Shown: piece after piece, positions 33,724-44,890 of the stretch | Numbering within the stretch: the stretch's first letter is position 1 | Layout of the letters: each line of letters starts with the position of its first letter | Origin: Nannobrachium achirus | Taxonomy: Eukaryota; Chordata; Actinopteri; Myctophiformes; Myctophidae | Direction: 5' to 3' | Assembly: GCA_963921795.1 (NCBI GenBank) | Contig: OY997658.1 | Span: forward strand, 52,300,312 to 52,364,311 | DNA length: 64,000 nucleotides | Translations under genes and position numbers: made by a program | Notes under the pieces: model-generated | Told to the model about the DNA's origin: nothing | The model's input: the letters and a program-made list of their open reading frames with translations, nothing else | The model's database searches: none

Positions 33724-34000
33724 GGCGCTGTACAGACATTTGCGTGAAACATCTTCTCCGTATCGCCTGAGAATGGCCACTGGGGGCGCCGTACTAATGC
33801 ATTGTCAATGGAAGGTTTTTTGGTGTTTTGTCGTTGCCGTGTCTCTTGGCCAAAAGACAGGCTGCGGTTGAGCTAGAGACACGGCAACGACAAAAAACCA
33901 AACAACCTTCCATTGACAATGCATTAGTATGGCGCCCCCAGTGGCCATTCTCAGGCGATACGGAGAAGATGTTTCACGCAGCTGTGTGAGTCCAGCCTTA
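33724..34000. mobile_element. Foldback MITE inserted in exon 2
   Basis: Arms of about 106 bp (33740-33845 and 33873-33979) are almost perfect inverted copies (GCGTGAAACATCTTCTCCG, CATTGTCAATGGAAGG, GTTGCCGTGTCTCT and inverses) with a 27-base loop. The spliced copy at 34430 lacks it exactly, between CACTCA and CTGCAG. The flanking TCA/TTA may be a 3-bp duplication as in PIF/Harbinger elements. Confidence 0.85.
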
Positions 34001-34049
34001 CTGCAGGTAATTTGTTGTTGCACTACGTTTTGAAAGTGTTTTGAATGTG

Positions 34050-34425
34050 TCAGAAAAGTGTACAAGTGTATACAATGTTTGTTGTTTGGTCGCCATTTAT
34101 CAGAATAGCATGGCAGCCTGTAGTAATTCAAGGTTCCTGCTAGAGGGCGTTGCAGGACACCTTTTTGATTTGGTCACCAGCCTGTATTTTTGTAGTTCCT
34201 TAATTCATTTTGTATTTTCCTATTTCATTATTATATAAAAACTATAAAAAGGATGATGTTGGTTAAAAATAAGTTAAAAGCATATTTGTAATAGATTTCA
34301 TGTAAAAAAAAAACACTATACGATCACCTGTTAAAAAGCTACTGTAAAACCATATGAAGAACACTGTAAAATTCATCTTGGAAATGTATTTCATGTTAAT
34401 GTAAAAAAGAACAAGATGTTATATT
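34050..34425. other. No gene seen
   Basis: AT-rich sequence between the disrupted unit and its spliced copy. The expected exon 3 is not present here. Confidence 0.4.
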
Positions 34426-34429
34426 TGAT

Positions 34430-34585
34430 CAGTTTCCTAGTCCTCTGCTGTATGACGTCAATAACCAGTGGAGAGGCTAACCACATATTGTGTGTGTTCT
34501 GTGATCACTCACTGCAGCTATATAAAGAACCCATCATCCAGCAGTGCCTCTTGTGTGATTCTTGGCGGGACGGTTACACAACTGT

Positions 34586-34588
<3 letters not shown>
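34430..34588 (+). pseudogene. Spliced retrocopy encoding a CxxC...CxxC peptide
   Basis: It begins CAGTTTCCTAGTCCTCTGC, the presumed start site of the upstream unit, and crosses both exon junctions without introns. The frame from ATG at 34452 reads 46 residues, with Cys14-x2-Cys17 and Cys32-x2-Cys35 (LCVFCDHS and QCLLCDSW), a possible zinc-binding pair, then DGYTTVT before an AT repeat. An open frame continues through the repeat but is meaningless there. Intron loss plus a preserved 5' end points to reverse transcription of a spliced RNA. I do not recognise the protein family. Confidence 0.75.

Positions 34589-34655
<67 letters not shown>
34588..34655. repeat. AT microsatellite
   Basis: About 65 bp of AT between the spliced retrocopy and the LINE tail. 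Confidence 0.95.
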
Positions 34656-34657
<2 letters not shown>

Positions 34658-34661
34658 GACA

Positions 34662-34948
34662 AAGCCCATCCTTACCTCCCCCTTTCTACTGTAAATACCT
34701 TTTATCTTGTTTTATTTTTTCCTTAGCTTTTGTTTTACATAGTATGTTCTATATGTCTGTCATTCAATGTTATATGAGTTTTAAATGTTTAAATTTAAAT
34801 GTAATGTTTCCCATGTAAACAAGCCTAAGGCTTTCTTGGATCTCCTTTTAGTTAACCTGGTACCAGTGAACTGTACCGTCATGAAACTGTACCTTTTCCT
34901 ATGCAAACTTCTAGTTAAGTCTTCAATCTTCAATCAATCTTCAATCAT
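34662..34948 (+). mobile_element. 5'-truncated LINE 3' UTR, third copy of the family
   Basis: ACAAAGCCCATCCTTACC, GTCTGTCATTCAATGTTAT, GGATCTCCTTTTAGTTAACC and CTGTACCGTCATGAAACTGT match the 3' UTR of the LINEs at 14735-15852 and 15880-16257. It ends in CTTCAATCAATC-type tail units. No ORF remains. Confidence 0.85.
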
Positions 34949-35029
34949 TTATTTATATTAATTTATTAGTGAATACATTTTCTCCATTGACTTGAATAGG
35001 AAAACGCAGAAACTCATAATGTGGGCATA

Positions 35030-35235
35030 TCAGCATGACCATATATGGGCATATGACATCAGGGATCTCCACATACCTGTATGGGCGAAAATGGACGAAG
35101 GACTGACATACACAGACATCTCCATACATGGGCATAAAAGGGACAAGGACTGATGGATACAGAGATCTCCATATGGACAGCATGCATATACTGATGACAT
35201 CAGGCATATCCATATAATGGGCAAAAAAATCACAT
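35030..35235. repeat. CCATATATGG-bearing repeat cluster 2
   Basis: Contains ACCATATATGGGCATATGAC and two units of the GATCTCCATA...GGCATAAAAGGGACAAGG type. Same family as 21.4-21.9 kb. Confidence 0.6.
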
Positions 35236-35493
35236 AAATGTGAAGTGAGCGGTGCAATGGTCAAGATGGCCCGGTACTGTTTTAGTCAGGGGATATCTTA
35301 AAAGGTCCTTGAATAAATTCCTTACCAAAATATTTCTTCATCAATGTGTGTATAAAGGTGTCTAGAAACACATCTCACAAAGACTGAAATTCAGTTTTCC
35401 TAGGGGAATCCGTGACAGCTGCTGAAAGTTGGGGTCCCATTAACTTAACTATACAGGAAAAAACACACCAAATAAGTATGCTTTAATGTGAGG

Positions 35494-35600
35494 GGTCAAA
35501 CTAGGGTTTTTGCATGATTCTGAATCCATTGCAAGCTTTTGTTTTGTTTTGTGGAAGCCGTTTTTAGCCCCCAAGGAATGTTTTTCATGCAATACAAATG
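35494..35600 (+). repeat. Foldback-family copy without loop
   Basis: GGGGTCAAACTAGGGTTTTT, TGAATCCATTGCAAGC and CAAGGAATGTTTTTC match both arms of the foldback at 57855-58032, with the loop missing. Confidence 0.6.
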
Positions 35601-35659
35601 CTTTTTGTGATGAATGATTTTTCAGTTTTTCATCATAAAAGCCATTTACACTGAACAAA

Positions 35660-36640
35660 AAAATACTTAGCCTGCTACAACAGCATCTGAAAGGTGATAA
35701 ACAACCTTTACAAAGTACTCAGACAAGCATAGTATTAGCCCGGTAAACCATCCCAGTCGCGGAATTCACATTCCCATGTCCTATTCCTATTGGTTTACCA
35801 GGCTAAGCATTGCCTATGAAAATCATAGTGACACCATATGGCTTGGTGGCCACAGACTGTTTCTCTAGCAGGACCGTCTGTCTCACTGAGGCACATCTTA
35901 AATACTGTATGTGGGCGAGCGCGTCTGTGCGTGTGCACGTGAATGCGTGTTTGAGATGATGATCGAGTCATACTGCCGTTACCTCAGTCCAGAAAATTAC
36001 CTCTTCTCTGCTTGGCCTACTTTAATCTCTGGCCCTTTATTGAGGGAGTGAACCTTCTCCTCTCCCATTGACAACCCTAAAATAGGTTTGCCAGCTTGAT
36101 AGACAATCGTGTCCACCTGGCAAAATGTAATTCACCTGAGAACAAAACAATTCAAGGATTGGACCCAAGGAATTCCATGGACCCAATCTTGTGCTGACGA
36201 TTACATTTCATCACCAGTCCTTTTACTTTATTGTATCACACGATTATTTTTGTGGTAGGTGTGTTTGTGTGTGCACAGTCCGCCTGGGTGTGTGTGTGGA
36301 CATGAATGTCTCCATGCGTGTCCTTGTGATGGATGCAGCGGTGCATGTTGGAGAGGGGGAAAAGTAATCTGTGATTCTGGGCTTAGCATAAAATAACCAC
36401 CACATCCCTGCAATTATTCCTCAAAGTGAATTGCTGTAAACTGGTCAAACCTTTGCATAGTAAAAATATCTAGCATATAGTCTCTCTCTTATACAGGCAG
36501 GCATTGTCAGACACAAGCAATGTAAAGAACTTGGAGTATGTAGCTTTGTCGAAAACCTTTAATGAAATAAGAATAAAACAGAGATGTGAGCTGCATGCTC
36601 CAGCATAATGTGCAAACATACAGTATGTAATAATGTTATA
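35660..36640. other. No gene seen
   Basis: No recognised coding sequence, RNA gene or repeat apart from short GT-rich bits near 35920 and 36260. Confidence 0.35.
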
Positions 36641-36642
36641 GT

Positions 36643-37018
36643 AGTACAGAATCTTGCTAAACTGGTAAATCAAGTTTCCAAGCTGTTGAGAGTTGAACCA
36701 TTTACACCAGTAAGACTCCCTAATCGGGAGCGACCATCAGGTCACATGTATACACACAGCCTCATGGTGGCACTAGAACAGGGGCATGTGAGAAATCAGG
36801 GGCGGAGGTTGTGGTTTGAAAGCCAAGGAGTGTGTGTGCAAAGTTTGGCATGGATAGGGGCAACGGTGCCAGAGATAAGAGTAGGGCCAAAAGTGTTACA
36901 TGACGTGATGGACAGACGGAGGGACTGACAGACAGCCGGTGGAGGTTTTCAGTTGTACAGATTCTTGCTAAACTGGTAAATCAGGTTTCCAAGCTGTCGA
37001 GAGTTGAACCATTTACAT
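36643..37018 (+). repeat. 62-bp direct repeats around a dispersed repeat
   Basis: TCTTGCTAAACTGGTAAATC plus about 40 further bases occurs at 36652 and again at 36962, over 90% identical. Between them lies GTAAGACTCCCTAATCGGG and a monomer of the 438-bp tandem-repeat family (CACTAGAACAGGGGCATGTG, GCAACGGTGCCAGAGAT). Confidence 0.7.
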
Positions 37019-37019
37019 C

Positions 37020-38230
37020 ATAAATCAACATGTTACCTTCTGAGGTGCTGTGCAGGTGTATTTAATCTGTAGATTTGTTTTATAATCAATGGAACTAATA
37101 ATTTCAAGGTCTCAGTTTTAATTAATGTATTTCACAACAGCAGTGCAAAGTAAAGACATCAAAGTAAAGGCACCAAATGTTGTTGAAGACAATGTGGAAA
37201 ATATGAACTGTAATTGTCAAACACCTAATTATGAATGACCTTTCCTGGTCCAGCCCGTGGATGTAATTCTGGCTTCCAAACGATTGCTATCATAACAGTC
37301 TCCTTCATAAGTCATTATGAAAGTGTCATGCTAATGTGTCAACACAATTGAATTAGTGGTGGATAATGATGGCTAGTCTTGGACGGGGCCACAGATTACG
37401 GGAAATTGATATGCTCACCCACACAACGCTGATGTACCCCAGCTGGCAAAATTGACCTTGTAAGATGCATTGTGTCTGTGAGGACAGAGGTACTTTTTTC
37501 TAGAATGGGGAAAATATCTATATGGGCATACGTTTTTAAAAGTTCATTTCAGTCTGAATTTGTCTGAGTTTGTTCTTCATTATTGTTTTAACACATTTAG
37601 ACCTGAGGCCGATTCTAAAAACGCCTTCTAAATCCTGACCTAGGTTTTCTGAAAAAAATAAAATAAATAAAAAATAAAGAAAAGTATGTGGTCTATGTAG
37701 TATATAGTAACATCAACAAATAAACATCAGAGCCTCGCTGGAGAACACAGCCAAGCTGACGGCCACCGCTAAATCAGGAAGCAGGTGTACATGGCTGTTA
37801 TAGCTACAACATTCACAGTTCACACTACGTCTATAATATATTAGGATATACAAAAGTGTCTGAATGATTTCAACAATCTCCTCCGCTCCGCTCTGCTCAT
37901 GCAGTGCATGCATGCACATGCCACGGCAGCCACACACAGTCACATGGGAGCACACTCACACGCTCAACTGTCTGAAAGTTGCGCTGCAGCGCACATACAG
38001 TCACACACACTCAACTGTGTTAATTTGCGCAACAGCGGTGCAGCGCAGCGATAGTTATGAGCGTGCAGCTTACACAGTCACAGAGACATCATGATACCGC
38101 GCTGTGCTTGTCTACCGGATTATAAAAGCCCGACCCAGCCCAAAGCCCGACATATACGTGACAAATTGAGCCCGGCCAATAGAAACTAGACCAGGTCACC
38201 TGGTTCTGCCAGACCCGCAATGAAAATCAG
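37020..38230. other. No gene seen
   Basis: No recognised feature. 37860-38090 is GC-richer with repeated CACACTCA words. Confidence 0.35.
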
Positions 38231-38275
38231 AATGCAAGGAAGGGGGGGGGGGGGGGGGGTGGATCAATCTTAGTC

Positions 38276-38402
38276 TGGCCTCTCTCCTTTGACCTGTCCG
38301 GCAAGCGTGACGCTGGCAGGAGTGCAAGACTCCAGCTGGTATAGCTCGTGGGATCCTTAAGGCACGCAAACCTCCCCACCACGATAAGGTGTTGATCCAT
38401 GG
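38276..38402 (-). repeat. Possible 5' region of a non-LTR retrotransposon
   Basis: Minus-strand CACCTTATCGTGGTGGGGAG, followed by GGATCCCACGAGCTATACC, resembles the leader of a common fish LINE as I remember it. It is flanked by G runs at 38242-38260 and 38406-38417. Weak; no open frame. Confidence 0.35.
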
Positions 38403-38423
38403 GGAAGGGGGGGGGGGTGATAG

Positions 38424-38695
38424 ACAGACAGAGGACAGAGACAGGACAGTGACAGTCAGACAGGCAGAGGACTAAGACACGACAGTGACAGTAAGACAGG
38501 CAGAGGACTAAGACAGGACAGTGACAGGCAGACAGACGGCTAAGACAGGACAGTGACAGTCAGACAGACAGAGGACTAAAACAGGAAAGTGGTAGTCAGA
38601 CAGGCAGAGGGCTATGACAGGAACGTGGTAGTCAGACAGGCAGAGGGCTATGACAGGAACGTGGTTGTCAGACAGGCAGAGGGCTATGATTGTAT
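38424..38695 (+). repeat. Minisatellite of about 30-40 bp units
   Basis: GTCAGACAGGCAGAGG followed by ACTAAGACAGGACAGTGACA, or by CTATGACAGGAACGTGGTA, recurs about seven times with variation. Confidence 0.8.
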
Positions 38696-38887
38696 AGGCT
38701 GAGCAGCTGGAAATGTTTCTGAGCTTGTAGATGGGCTGAGGAATTTATAGTGTCAGCAGCTCGTCAGCCAACTCAACTCAGCTGGTCCTGTACAGGTGAT
38801 GGCACTCAAGGCAATCAGCCGAGCAAGGGAAGGGAGGGGCAGATGAGCAGTCAGAGGCAAACACAGGCACACTGAGGAAAAGAGGGA

Positions 38888-38932
38888 CTGACCGACCGAC
38901 CGACAGACCGACAGACCGACAGACCGACAAAG
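38888..38932. repeat. GACC/GACA tetranucleotide repeat
   Basis: About 45 bp of ACCG and ACAG units. Confidence 0.85.
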
Positions 38933-39178
38933 CCTTTTGTAGGCCGACCCCCTGGGTCTGGCAAAAACATAGAAAAATTGCATTCATGGTCTGGAGAGGA
39001 AACTTTTTACAGACAGATAAAAAGGCAGGGGCTCAAGCCCCCTTTGATATCTATGTGTGCACGTGCCTGCCCTTGCCCAAATATGGAGGGGTGTCAGCCT
39101 GCACACATCAGTGTTGTCAAGCACACACAGCAAGGTTGTGTTGTGAGTGAGGTCAGACTAGAGCTCTGCTTAGCATAA

Positions 39179-39862
<684 letters not shown>

Positions 39863-39944
39863 ACAAGGATGCTCAGCGCATTTCAGGTCACCATAGAATT
39901 GGAGATGATGAATGGCGCACAAAGCTGTACATCATGCTTTAACA

Positions 39945-40400
39945 CAGGGGTCTTCAACAGGGGGTCCCCAGAGTTACTGCAGGGGGTCCTCCAAATCTTT
40001 GTGTGATAGAAACTTCTTTTTTCTTCTTTTTTTTATATTAACCTCTTGAACCCTAGTGTCCATTTTCTTGAGAACTTTAAAATATCCAATCTACAAGCTC
40101 ACAACGCCTCGCGCTGCGAGGCGTTGTGAGCTTGTAGATCGGCTATTTTTGGCAAAGAGGTTTGGTGTAGAGGGGAAAAAGAGCAGACCAAGTACAGAGT
40201 GAAAGGTAAAGTTTATTAAGTATCGACGGTTCAAGTGGTTAAATATCTGAAAACACAAATTGACATGAATCCAAAATACACTGATGATTGTGCTGTCAAA
40301 CAATGAAACTATAAGGAATCTATGAACAGGTTGTGGGGGTCCCTGCTTCATCTCTCTCTCAACTAAGGGGTCCTTGGCCTGAAAACGTTGAAGAGCCCTG
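39945..40400. mobile_element. hAT-like MITE, CAGGGGTCTTCAAC family (family C), perfect TSD
   Basis: It starts CAGGGGTCTTCAACAGGGGG and ends GTTGAAGAGCCCTG, flanked by CTTTAACA on both sides (39937-39944 and 40401-40408). The full palindrome at 40077-40150 is inside. Otherwise unlike families A and B. Confidence 0.9.
40077..40150. repeat. Dispersed palindrome, full copy 3
   Basis: Arms of about 34 bp (CTACAAGCTCACAACGCC and GGCGTTGTGAGCTTGTAG at the core), 3-base loop, tip CTCGC/GCGAG. Confidence 0.95.
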
Positions 40401-40410
40401 CTTTAACAAC

Positions 40411-41611
40411 TTAAAGCTGTGATGTCACGATACAAAGTTTAACATTATAGCAGCAGGTCATGTGGTTTTTGTTGAAACAGTTTGAGAATTAAGGATCACA
40501 AATTGATTGACTTGTTCACTTCTGGCAGTGGCAGCGCAACAACAGCCCAAAACGAGGAAGTCACATCAACATAAAATGTCTTTTATTACTAAATATGTGT
40601 ACCTCTCAGATATCTTAGTTTTAGTAACATTGTCCATGTCAAGTAGTTAATTTTGCCTATTTGTTGAAATTATGAAAATCGCTATCGCCCCCCGGAGGTC
40701 TGCCAACCGCCGGCTCAAAGCTTGGATTCAACCCGGGGAGGAGAGGCTAAAATGCCGCCGCCGCATTTAGCCTCCCGCCGCCGAAAAGAGCGGATATACA
40801 AGCTCAAGCTGTGCACCTTCACCCCCTAGTTCTCCCCTGGTGGTCACCGGTCTAGAATGCGTTATTTGCAATCGATTGGACCCCCAGGGGGAAACCATTT
40901 TGGCCCTAAGCGAGAAACATGTGTGTTCCCCTCTCCTCCCGGGTTGAATTCAAGCTACAAGCCGGGCGGTCAGCCTCTGCACAGCCACAGTGACTGGCTG
41001 ACTCCGTCGTACGGGGCTGTGCATATCGAAAATAGCCGATTTACAAGCTCACAACGTGTTGCGAACACAACGCGTTGTGAGCTTGTAGATCTGCTATTTT
41101 TTGTTAAAATACATACACACACATGATATGAGTGCCCGCGGGGGCTGAACAGTGAACCACAGATCGCTCCGGTGCTTAGTGGAAGAGACGGCCGCTAAAA
41201 GTGTTCCATAGCAGGGGAGGAGAAACGTTGGACCCTCAAAACCAATCTCCGACATCTTGTTTGTAGAAGATTTTGATTTTTTTAGCCGTAAATATGCCAT
41301 GAAGTTGCGAAATCTTTCAAATCTTTTACACCTACAACTGCTAGTTTTAAAATGTGTTTTCTAAATCGCATGGTCACCTCGGACAGCTTGTCTTGGGGGT
41401 AGTTTCAGAATAATGATATGCACGCTCAACTCTGCCCACTCCCCCGATATTACCCAATCAAATTAATTGATTGCAGTTACTGTACAGAAAGAACTACTTT
41501 CAGTACATCAACTGCAATACATTAATTTGATTAGGTAATCAAAGGTAGGTTTACCTAAAAAAATATTAGCTAATTTAGCTGTTGTGGGCATGTCCTCCCA
41601 TGCATCTTTAA
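40411..41611. mobile_element. TTAA element related to the one at 53561-54501
   Basis: The left end TTAAAGCTGTGATGTCACGA and the following AACATTATAGCAGCAGGTCA parallel 53561 onward, and 41330-41540 is roughly 80% identical to 54196-54415. The right end is CATCTTTAA. The middle (40680-41300) is GC-rich and holds a full palindrome at 41029-41100, which the other copy lacks. Confidence 0.6.
41029..41100. repeat. Dispersed palindrome, full copy 4
   Basis: AAAATAGCCGATTTACAAGC and the inverse GCTTGTAGATCTGCTATTTT, with an ACAACG(T/C)GTT tip. Arms about 32 bp with a few mismatches. Confidence 0.9.
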
Positions 41612-41985
41612 ACACCAGCATCTTTAAACGCATAGCAGATTAACAAATTCACGTGGCACGTGGTGAATTTCCAGCTAAAATGTTCTCCACAGTAACAGAA
41701 AACAGAAAAGACTGGTATAGATTATATACTTATTTCTGAACATGGCACTTTGACTTACTGTAACACTCATGTTCTACAATTGAGTTGAGGTGGCATTTCA
41801 AGCAGTGTTATGCCTTTTTCCTGTTTTAGCGCCTGCCTGTTCAAAAGTAAAATCATAGGAATTCTATATTCTCACAGTTGCTTGGTTACAGTAAGTGCAG
41901 CAATGGCTGAGGGGACAAAACTTTTCTTTAATTGTGTGTGTTAACAATCGTGAAAAAACTGTAACGAATGTGTTTTTGATAGAAC
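41612..41985. other. No gene seen
   Basis: No recognised feature. Confidence 0.3.
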
Positions 41986-42048
41986 AGACGGACGGACGGA
42001 CGGACGGACGGACGGACGGACGGACGGACGGACGGACGGACGGACGTC

Positions 42049-42087
<39 letters not shown>
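41986..42087. repeat. GGAC and AGAC tetranucleotide microsatellites
   Basis: About 14 GGAC units followed directly by about 10 AGAC units. Confidence 0.95.
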
Positions 42088-42089
42088 TC

Positions 42090-44500
42090 ACAAGTAAAGC
42101 CCTCAAGCTATTATTAATCATTTAGTAGGTTTCACACAGTGTGGGTCAGTGGTCATGCACAGCACCTTTCAAGCCAAACTGTGGCAGAGTGACTTCTATT
42201 TGATTGAGTATCTTTAGCCCTCATTTCCTCTTATCAAAGGTCACTATGTGTCCTGTGTGAAGGCTGTCGGAGAGGGTGTGATCAGAATAATGGTGATGAT
42301 GGCGTCGCATGCAGGTTATACGGTACGACGACTGAGTCACTGCTCAGCCTAAATATTTCATACAGTATATCCAGTCATGGTAGATTTTCTGCAAAATTGT
42401 GATTTTATATTTTGCCCATTGTATGTCATTGCCGTTAATGTAACTATGACAGAAAATTAAATTAAATCTAAAAATAAAGCTTTTAAAATTGTCTTTCACA
42501 TAAAATATGAGGACAATGAAAGTTTAATGAGCCATCTGCAATTTTGTACTACACAAGGACAGGGATACATAATTAGTTCCGTGCAGTTACCTACACTTTA
42601 CACTTCATAGCTTGGCTTGCATTGCAATGGATAAAGAAAGAGAGAGATATGTGAGAACATAAATTTGGTCGAAGGGTACACAAATAACAAATCTGTCTTA
42701 ATGGAGCGATGGTGTAATGTTAGGGAAAGAGAGATTACATCCGAAAATAGGGGGGTGGAAGTGCATTTCCTCCCTCTGTTAAGTGTCCCCGCTCCCTTAA
42801 TTTGATTTGACCCCAATGTGTACTCAGCACTTCAAACAAACATAGGTGCTTTGGGTTGCTACTCAATGTTAATGGTCTATTTAGTGCTGTATCTTTCCCT
42901 CTGCGTGACAGTTTATTTAGCCCCATTAAGCCTCTGAAGCTATATGCCCCACTGACTCAGTTGCTCTGCGTAACAAACAGTATTATTAAAATGGTTGTTA
43001 GCTCAGATGTTTTCCATAATGGCCTAAAGTGAACTCCCATTGAAGTTCCCTACAAAGGACGGCAATAAATCCATGCATTTTCAGTGAAGACCAGCAGTGC
43101 CGCTGGGTTTTTATTGTAGATAAATCGTCATTGTCGGGTGAAAACCCTGTATGTCCAAAACCGTTCGTTTTGCATTTATCATTTTAAAAATGATTTAAAC
43201 TAGTGAAAACAGCCGATCTGGTGTTTTCACTACTTTTGTGCGACCACCTTGTATGATCAAGCAGGGCTTTACTTTACGAAAGAACGTACACATTTGAAAC
43301 TTGGAGATACGAGGTTTCCGCTCGACAACGGCGAAATGTAAATTGTGAATAGGTTTATACCGTCATATTTTGTTCACTGGCCATGTGGTGAGATGAGGGA
43401 TGAAAATGACTGAACTGGAAATAATGGAAACATTGTGTATTAGTGTGGCCCCTAAAAGTTGGTCAAAGAAAGTTTCTGACCATAAGAAAGAAGAAGAAAG
43501 TGACCAAAAGCCAGATAACTAAGTTCAGAGGTTCTTAAGCTCTGTCTAGACCTTTGGATTTGCCCTGGGATCCAAGCTCATTAAAACCTGGCAGAGGGTC
43601 GACCATCAGAACAGGCCTGTGATCCCCACTGTGAAGCACTTACAGCATGTAGCAAAAGGCAGTGCTCAGGTCAGTCATATGTACAGATGGGTTAACTGCC
43701 CCCGTACAGATGTATGGTACATACATGCAATTATCAGACATTATGTCTACAAGTTTAGTTATTCCTACAGCTGAGCCCTAATACAAGTGTAGTTATTGTA
43801 CTTAAATAGATGCTGTATGGAACCTCAATACAGGTGATTATTATACTTTAGAATGTTTTCAGCTCTGCAGAGTGAGCCGGAGCAGATGTTTTCCAGGGCT
43901 GGGGACAGCAAGGGCACTGTCGATGACACTCTGATGAGCTCTCCTGCCACCTTGGGTCTCTATAATCATCAATGTCAAAGCCCTGAGGATGTGGTGGCAA
44001 ATGTCCCATTGGTTTCACTTTACATTGTAGATTTCAGCATTATTAAGTTTGCCTTGCCCAAGGACCTACCTTACATCTGTGACCCTGCTCAAATTTTTTG
44101 AATAATGTGGATTCACAAATTATACACAGACAGAATATGAGCAAAGGCAAAATGGTAGACAAAGGGTTTGGACTCAGTGTCCATGTTTGTATGGTCTTAT
44201 CCTCAGTAGAACACGTTGGCTTATGTATGTCATCAGCCAGTATAAAGACTTAGAGAAGTTTTCTGGCTGCTGTGAGGCTCGGCTGTATGCATCCTAGGCT
44301 AGCTCAGTGTTAATATACAGTATATACAGAGCACTGCAAGACTAATTGTCAATTGTCAAGTGCAAGTCAACCTCCCATACACCTTCCCCTCGAGCAGTTA
44401 ATGTGTCATTTCTGTTAGGTTGTTGTTCATTAAGACCCAATTATGTTATACAACAAATATCCTGTAAATGTGGCACCATCGTTCATATAATAGCATCATA
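42090..44500. other. No gene seen; one shared repeat word
   Basis: At 43100-43215 the sequence (TGTATGTCCAAAA, TTTATCATTTTAAA) matches 10300-10380, an unnamed dispersed repeat. The remainder has no recognised feature. Confidence 0.4.
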
Positions 44501-44503
44501 TAC

Positions 44504-44508
<5 letters not shown>

Positions 44509-44586
<78 letters not shown>
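44509..44586. repeat. TA microsatellite
   Basis: About 75 bp of TA adjoining the 3' LTR of the miniature retrotransposon. Confidence 0.95.
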
Positions 44587-44587
<1 letters not shown>

Positions 44588-44787
44588 TTAACGGTGGTGA
44601 TCCGAACCTCCCCACCCGGCTTCAAACTCGGGTCTCCCGCGTGAAAGTCCAATATCTTAACCATCACTCCAAAAGGATATCCCTATGGAACGAGAGCAGA
44701 TACTAGACTTTTGAGGCTTCAGGCTGGGGCTGCGACTCTCTCCGCCACACTCACCCCCCTTTGACCTCCTCCTACGGGGAAGCCCGG

Positions 44788-44805
44788 ATCCGGGTCACGG
44801 CACCA
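44788..44805 (-). other. Primer-binding site matching tRNA-His 3' end
   Basis: TGGTGCCGTGACCCGGAT is complementary to ATCCGGGTCACGGCACCA. From general knowledge, vertebrate tRNA-His ends ATCCGAGTCACGGCA plus CCA, so 17 of 18 positions agree. It starts one base inside the LTR boundary, as in many Gypsy-type elements. Confidence 0.65.
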
Positions 44806-44809
44806 ATGT

Positions 44810-44890
44810 AACGGAGGTGATCCGATCCTCCCCATCCGGCTTCGAACCCGGGTCTCCCACGTGAAAGTCCAATATCTTAACCATCACTCC
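44810..44890 (-). ncRNA. tRNA-like fold with B box inside the LTR
   Basis: On the minus strand GGAGTGATGGTTAAGATATTGG is followed by CCCGGGTTCGAAGCCGG, in which CCGG pairs with CCGG around a GTTCGAAG loop (B-box-like GGTTCGANNCC). GGAGTGAT near the start pairs with ATCACCTCC near the end like an acceptor stem. The second LTR (44590-44665) carries the same fold with C-to-T type changes. Pol III transcription is a prediction only. Confidence 0.5.

Larger units (their letters stand above)
32972..34006 (+). pseudogene. Intron-containing transcription unit (two exons visible), disrupted by MITEs
   Basis: Exon 1 (about 32972-32996) ends with ATG exactly at a GTGAGT splice donor. The intron is 32997-33666 and ends in TTTTCCCCTATAG. 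Exon 2 is 33667-33723 plus 34001-34006, split by a foldback MITE, and ends CTGCAG followed by GTAATT, a second donor. The exons joined match the continuous sequence at 34430-34515 apart from one synonymous A/G difference, which is direct evidence of splicing. The frame codes MTSITSGEANHILCVFCDHS then LQ. Exon 3 (begins CTATATAAAG in the spliced copy) is not found before 34430, so the unit looks truncated, and the exon-2 insertion probably ruins it. Protein family not recognised. Confidence 0.7.

Noticed and set aside
33740..33979. microRNA precursor
   Set aside because: The hairpin arms are far longer than a typical pre-miRNA and have transposon-like ends; better explained as a foldback MITE.
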